Assembly: GCA_043739385.1 (NCBI GenBank)
Contig: JAYUED010000082.1
Span: 1 to 43,878, forward strand
Source: Defluviibacillus sp043739385
GTDB taxonomy: Bacteria; Pseudomonadota; Gammaproteobacteria; Burkholderiales; Burkholderiaceae_C
DNA: 43,878 bases
Reading direction: 5' to 3'
The position numbers were made by a program, and so were the translations under genes. How positions within the stretch are numbered: position 1 is the stretch's first letter; each line of letters opens with the position of its first letter. The notes under the pieces were generated by a model. That model was not told the origin of the DNA. It saw only the letters and a program-made list of their open reading frames with translations, and searched no databases. Positions 41,076 through 43,878 of this stretch are shown here, in pieces.

Positions 41076-41114
41076 AGTTTTGTCTCCAAATAGTTACACG
41101 GAATGCCATCGTAT

Positions 41115-41130
41115 TGCATGGGGCGTGCCA
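41115..41130 (-). promoter_or_regulatory. Sigma-54 (RpoN) promoter of liv cluster 2
   Basis: On the minus strand the site reads TGGCACG-CCCC-ATGCA, against the RpoN consensus TGGCACG-N4-TTGCA, so there is one mismatch. The GG and GC dinucleotides are exactly 12 bp apart. The predicted transcript start is near 41104, giving a 28-nt leader with a GGAG box before the binding-protein ATG. A sigma-54 activator gene lies directly upstream. Confidence 0.85.
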
Positions 41131-41208
41131 GCGTGAAATATCTCGTAAGTACTTGATTTGACTTAAAGCCACCATTAGGCCAACTCAAATCATCTTAAAT
41201 TGCCTTAA

Positions 41209-41260
41209 TTTCAGACAATTAAATGATTAACTTTTAGACACTTTGTTCAGTTTTCAGACA
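41209..41260. promoter_or_regulatory. Three TTT(C/T)AGACA boxes, candidate activator-binding sites
   Basis: TTTCAGACA at 41209-41217, TTTTAGACA at 41232-41240 and TTTCAGACA at 41252-41260 are direct repeats spaced 23 and 20 bp, about two helical turns. They lie roughly 80-130 bp upstream of the sigma-54 promoter, the usual place for enhancer-binding-protein sites. The last box lies inside the end of the regulator gene. Binding is inferred. Confidence 0.55.
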
Positions 41261-42770
41261 GCTCAAGGCGACTGTACAACGTCGCTCGCGATATACCTAG
41301 CCGTTTGGCCGCAGCCCATTTATTCCCGTTACTGGCGTGCATGGCCGCTTGAATAGCCTGTTGCTCCAACTCGGCGATCTGAATGCCCAATGGGCGTAGC
41401 AAGTCCGCAGAAGTATTGGAATGGGTAGAGTTTGTGGCTTCAAGCGCTTTAACCAAAGACAGCACTGGCATCTGCGTCACGCCCGCTTCTTTCAATACTT
41501 GAGCCACCAAAACAGCATCAATCGAGACACTGTCGCTGCGCATAGCAGCCTGCTCAAGCACGTTTCGGAGCTCACGGATATTGCCACGCCACGTCTGCGC
41601 ACACAGCACATCCAATGCAGCGCGGCTGAGCTCAGGAACAGCTGCATCAGAACGCAAAGCCAAATCTTCGGCCAACACCTCTAACAGGGCAGGAATGTCT
41701 TGCCGGCGCTCACGCAACGGTGGCACACGGAGCGGCAGCACATTAAGGCGGTAAAACAAATCCTCACGGAACGCGCCTGAACGCACCAGCGCAGCCAAGT
41801 CGCGCGACGTTGCCGCGATGATGCGCACGTCAAATGAGATGATTTTATTGGAGCCAAGAGGTTCAATTTCCCCCTCTTGGAGCGCCCGCAAGAGCTTAGA
41901 CTGAAGGGCCATTGGCATGTCGCCGATCTCATCCAAAAACAGCGTACCACCGTCGGCAATGACGAACTTGCCATCGCGCCCCCGTCGGTCAGCGCCGGTG
42001 TAGGCACCGGGCGCAACACCAAAGAATTCCGCCTCCAACAAAGTGTCGGGCACGGCGGCAATGTTGACGCTGACGAAGGGCTTATCAACACGTGTTGACG
42101 CAGCATGAATCGCATGCGCCAACAACTCTTTGCCAGTGCCAGTTTCGCCCAGCAGCAGAACTGGGCTACTGGACTGCGCTGCCCGACGGGCTTGGCGCTT
42201 AACTTCAACAGCCGCCTCACTTGCCCCCACAAAGCTGGCAAAAGTGTATTTGCTGCGCCGGGCTCCTCCATACTTTTGCCCCGCCAGCTCACGAACCAAT
42301 TCACGCTTGAGCGCCTGCTGGCTTTGGCGGGCTTCGTCCAGATCACGTTGCAGCCGCGCAAACTTACTGATAAGCGGTTGCAAGGTAGTCTCAGGATGGT
42401 CAAACAGCACAATACCTAATACACCGATCACACCACCCTTGTCGTCCCGCAATGGAATACGGCTGACCACAAAGGTGCCCGCTCGATTGGAAAGCAGGTC
42501 AATCAAAATAGGCTTGCCTGTCAGCAGCACTTGGTGCATCTGGGTGTTTTGCACCACCTCATCGACCTGATGGCCGACAAAATCACTCTCTTGCTCAAAG
42601 CCTAACGCAGGGAGAAAGCGACGGTACTGGTCATTAATCCACACGACCCGCCCGCGGCGATCAACCAGCAACATGCCTTCGCTGGCGCTGGCAAACAGGT
42701 CAAACATGGAACGGGCCGCCAACTCCAGAATACTTTGAGCGTCGCGGGGCAATTCAGGCGAGGATTTCAT
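41247..42770 (-). CDS. Sigma-54-dependent activator (PAS, AAA+, Fis-type HTH)
   Basis: This 507-residue bacterial enhancer-binding protein has a PAS sensor domain at about 20-130 (GMLLVDRRGRVVWINDQYRR, PILIDLLSNRAGTFVVSRIPL), a coiled coil at 135-165, the AAA+ domain at 178-405 and a Fis-type HTH at 465-505 (NKWAAAKRLGISRATLYSRL). Walker A is GETGTGKE (208-215), Walker B is GTLFLDEIGD (275-284) and the sigma-54 contact loop is GAYTGA (255-260), a functional variant of GAFTGA. The R-finger region RLNVLPLRVPPLRER is intact. There is no response-regulator receiver, so it probably senses a small molecule through PAS. It lies 172 bp upstream of the binding-protein gene, same strand, with a sigma-54 promoter between. 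Confidence 0.95.
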   Translation of the reverse strand: MKSSPELPRDAQSILELAARSMFDLFASASEGMLLVDRRGRVVWINDQYRRFLPALGFEQESDFVGHQVDEVVQNTQMHQVLLTGKPILIDLLSNRAGTFVVSRIPLRDDKGGVIGVLGIVLFDHPETTLQPLISKFARLQRDLDEARQSQQALKRELVRELAGQKYGGARRSKYTFASFVGASEAAVEVKRQARRAAQSSSPVLLLGETGTGKELLAHAIHAASTRVDKPFVSVNIAAVPDTLLEAEFFGVAPGAYTGADRRGRDGKFVIADGGTLFLDEIGDMPMALQSKLLRALQEGEIEPLGSNKIISFDVRIIAATSRDLAALVRSGAFREDLFYRLNVLPLRVPPLRERRQDIPALLEVLAEDLALRSDAAVPELSRAALDVLCAQTWRGNIRELRNVLEQAAMRSDSVSIDAVLVAQVLKEAGVTQMPVLSLVKALEATNSTHSNTSADLLRPLGIQIAELEQQAIQAAMHASNGNKWAAAKRLGISRATLYSRLELSEN

Positions 42771-42813
42771 CGCCGAATAGTACTGTGCGAAGCCCAGCCA
42801 GCTTTGGCATACT

Positions 42814-42844
42814 GGAATACGGTAATACGGTAATACGGTAATAC
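42814..42844. repeat. Tandem 8-bp repeat in a divergent promoter region
   Basis: GGTAATAC occurs three times in a row (42821-42844), preceded by a near copy GGAATAC. It lies in the 109-bp gap between the divergent regulator and S4-domain genes, so changes in copy number would alter promoter spacing. Confidence 0.85.
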
Positions 42845-42879
42845 TTCTAAATCTTGGAACTTAAAGGAGATGCAAACAG

Positions 42880-43311
42880 ATGACGCTTGAAAAAATTCGC
42901 ATCGACAAATGGCTCTGGGCAGCCCGGTTCTACAAAACTCGCAGCTTGGCAACGGAAGAAGTTAACAAGGGCCGTGTCCACGTGAACGGACTCAACATCA
43001 AACCTTCACGGGAAGTCAAACCGGGTGATTTAATCGCTTTGCGCGGTCGGGATTTGTCTAAAACAGTCACCGTACTGGGCGTCAGCGCCGCGCGTGGCTC
43101 CGCGCCAATTGCCCAGCTGCTCTACGCGGAGACTGAGGAAAGTCTTGAAACCCGCCTCGCCGCAATCGAGCAACGGCGCATCGCACCCGAACCAGCACAC
43201 ACCATCGCTAACGGTCGCCCAAGCAAGCGGGACAGGCGGGCGCTAGAAGAAAATCAGAACAACGAAAGCCACACTTGGAACGACCGATGGAGCGCCTCCA
43301 TCGACGAGTGA
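42880..43311 (+). CDS. hslR: S4-domain RNA-binding protein (Hsp15-like)
   Basis: This 143-residue protein begins with MTLEKIRIDKWLWAARFYKT and continues NKGRVHVNGLNIKPSREVKPGD, the S4 domain of the HslR/Hsp15 family (about 7-70). The tail is basic and hydrophilic. Hsp15 binds the 50S subunit carrying a nascent chain and helps recycle stalled ribosomes after heat shock. A GGAG box lies about 11 nt before the ATG. It runs divergently from the sigma-54 activator and is followed by tRNA-Ser. Confidence 0.92.
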   Translation: MTLEKIRIDKWLWAARFYKTRSLATEEVNKGRVHVNGLNIKPSREVKPGDLIALRGRDLSKTVTVLGVSAARGSAPIAQLLYAETEESLETRLAAIEQRRIAPEPAHTIANGRPSKRDRRALEENQNNESHTWNDRWSASIDE

Positions 43312-43382
43312 GCCAGCATCGATTCAAAACTTTAACAACCAAGCTAATTCAGACGAAAGTTCGTGCGATAATCTCATTCGTT

Positions 43383-43475
43383 GGAGCGATGACCGAGTGG
43401 CCGAAGGTGCTCCCCTGCTAAGGGAGTATGGGGTGTAGAGCCTCATCGAGGGTTCGAATCCCTCTTGCTCCGCCA
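43383..43475 (+). tRNA. tRNA-Ser (anticodon GCT)
   Basis: This 93-nt class II tRNA has acceptor arms GGAGCGA / TTGCTCC (one G-T pair). The anticodon loop CTGCTAA reads GCT and decodes AGC/AGU serine codons. It has a long variable arm as expected for Ser, T-loop GGTTCGAATCC and an encoded CCA. A terminator follows. Confidence 0.97.
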
Positions 43476-43481
43476 AACAGT

Positions 43482-43510
43482 AAGGGCCCCCGCTATGCGG
43501 GGGCCTTTTT
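43482..43510 (+). terminator. Terminator of tRNA-Ser
   Basis: A very GC-rich stem, GGCCCCCGC / GCGGGGGCC, encloses TAT and is followed by five T. It begins only 7 nt after the tRNA CCA end. Confidence 0.9.
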
Positions 43511-43788
43511 ACTTGGAAGCCCCGCCACACGCGGCCCTGCGGGCCGATGACAGTTTCTCTGTCTTGCCAGTTCCCGTCTATGGCCTCCTCTTACCCTCCT
43601 TTCTCTCCCCGTTTCTCAGTCGCCCTTTCGACGCTCTCGAGTTTTCGATGGTCGTTTCTCGTTTGCATGTTCCCCTGCAGCGCAGTCAGTCTGGTGCTTT
43701 CTGTCTCAGGAAGAACACAGGGCGCTTATCGCGCCTTGTGCTTGTTGATTGATCCGGATCAGTTGGTGGTTGTGGGGGGGCCGTTGTG
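43511..43788. other. Stretch without recognisable gene
   Basis: After the tRNA terminator there is a pyrimidine-rich, C/T-dominated stretch and then G-rich sequence. Open frames here have no recognisable domain. This may be the start of an accessory region behind tRNA-Ser, but no integrase or attachment repeat is visible inside the window. Confidence 0.4.
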
Positions 43789-43878
43789 TCAGGATCCGTC
43801 AGCAATCATCCCCAGCAGCTTGCGCTGTTCACCCCAATCCGCAGGCAGGGGCACCATCCGTATCAGCTTGTCAGCGTT
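43789..43878 (-). CDS. Possible 3' end of a gene running off the window
   Basis: A minus-strand frame enters from the right edge and ends with TGA at 43791-43789. Its last 29 residues include LIRMVPLPADWGEQRKLLG and GMIADGS. The composition looks coding, but I do not recognise the family. Confidence 0.3.
   Translation of the reverse strand, partial: NADKLIRMVPLPADWGEQRKLLGMIADGS

Noticed and set aside
39987..41093. A 368-codon plus-strand open frame opposite the cluster 2 binding-protein gene
   Set aside because: The opposite strand encodes a clear periplasmic binding protein with signal peptide. The plus-strand product has no recognisable features.

Overview
The window reads as chromosomal DNA of a betaproteobacterium, most likely family Comamonadaceae (Rhodoferax/Limnohabitans/Polaromonas-like). 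This rests on gene order and family content, not on a database search. The pointers are: an ilvI-ilvH-ilvC-pssA-leuA block; an aat-bpt pair; an ECF sigma/DUF3619/DUF3106/RDD operon; two complete branched-chain (HAAT-type) ABC transporter clusters; a cobalt-type nitrile hydratase; and a proteorhodopsin relic like those of freshwater betaproteobacteria.

Layout. (1) 1-6560, accessory region: tRNA-Asn, a gene-poor stretch with a Tn3-family transposase scrap, a very large permease-HAMP-PAS-GGDEF-EAL protein in visibly GC-richer DNA, a doubly damaged proteorhodopsin gene whose 3' end is lost where that GC-rich block begins, and an orphan TIGR02594-type amidase. (2) 6582-9042: the two N-end-rule aminoacyl transferases (aat, bpt) and an IclR regulator. 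(3) 9094-10203: pbpG. (4) 10403-18429, minus strand: branched-chain amino acid biosynthesis (ilvI, ilvH, ilvC, pssA, then two different leuA genes). A leucine-rich leader peptide and overlapping hairpins precede the first leuA and look like a transcription attenuator. (5) 18700-21712, plus strand: ECF sigma factor operon and a LOG-family nucleotide hydrolase. (6) 21693-24502, minus strand: CBS protein, aroC, MFS transporter. (7) 24834-28715, plus strand: nitrile hydratase alpha, beta and accessory protein, O-acetylhomoserine sulfhydrylase, alpha/beta hydrolase. (8) 28795-30274, minus strand: membrane-anchored Mrr-like nuclease and RIO1-like kinase. (9) 30388-42770, minus strand: two HAAT ABC clusters. 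The second carries an alpha/beta hydrolase at its end, and just upstream are a good sigma-54 promoter, repeated candidate activator sites and a PAS-AAA-Fis sigma-54 activator gene. (10) 42880-43878: S4-domain protein, tRNA-Ser and a gene-poor edge.

How the parts fit. Biosynthesis (ilv/leu) and uptake (two liv-type clusters) of branched-chain or related compounds are both here under different apparent controls: ribosome-mediated attenuation for leuA, sigma-54 activation for transporter cluster 2. The most noteworthy observations are the permease/c-di-GMP fusion protein, the leuA attenuator, the sigma-54 control region of liv cluster 2, the ten Asp-His repeats at the start of nitrile hydratase alpha, and the wrecked rhodopsin. 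No CRISPR array, complete insertion sequence or recognisable prophage was seen.
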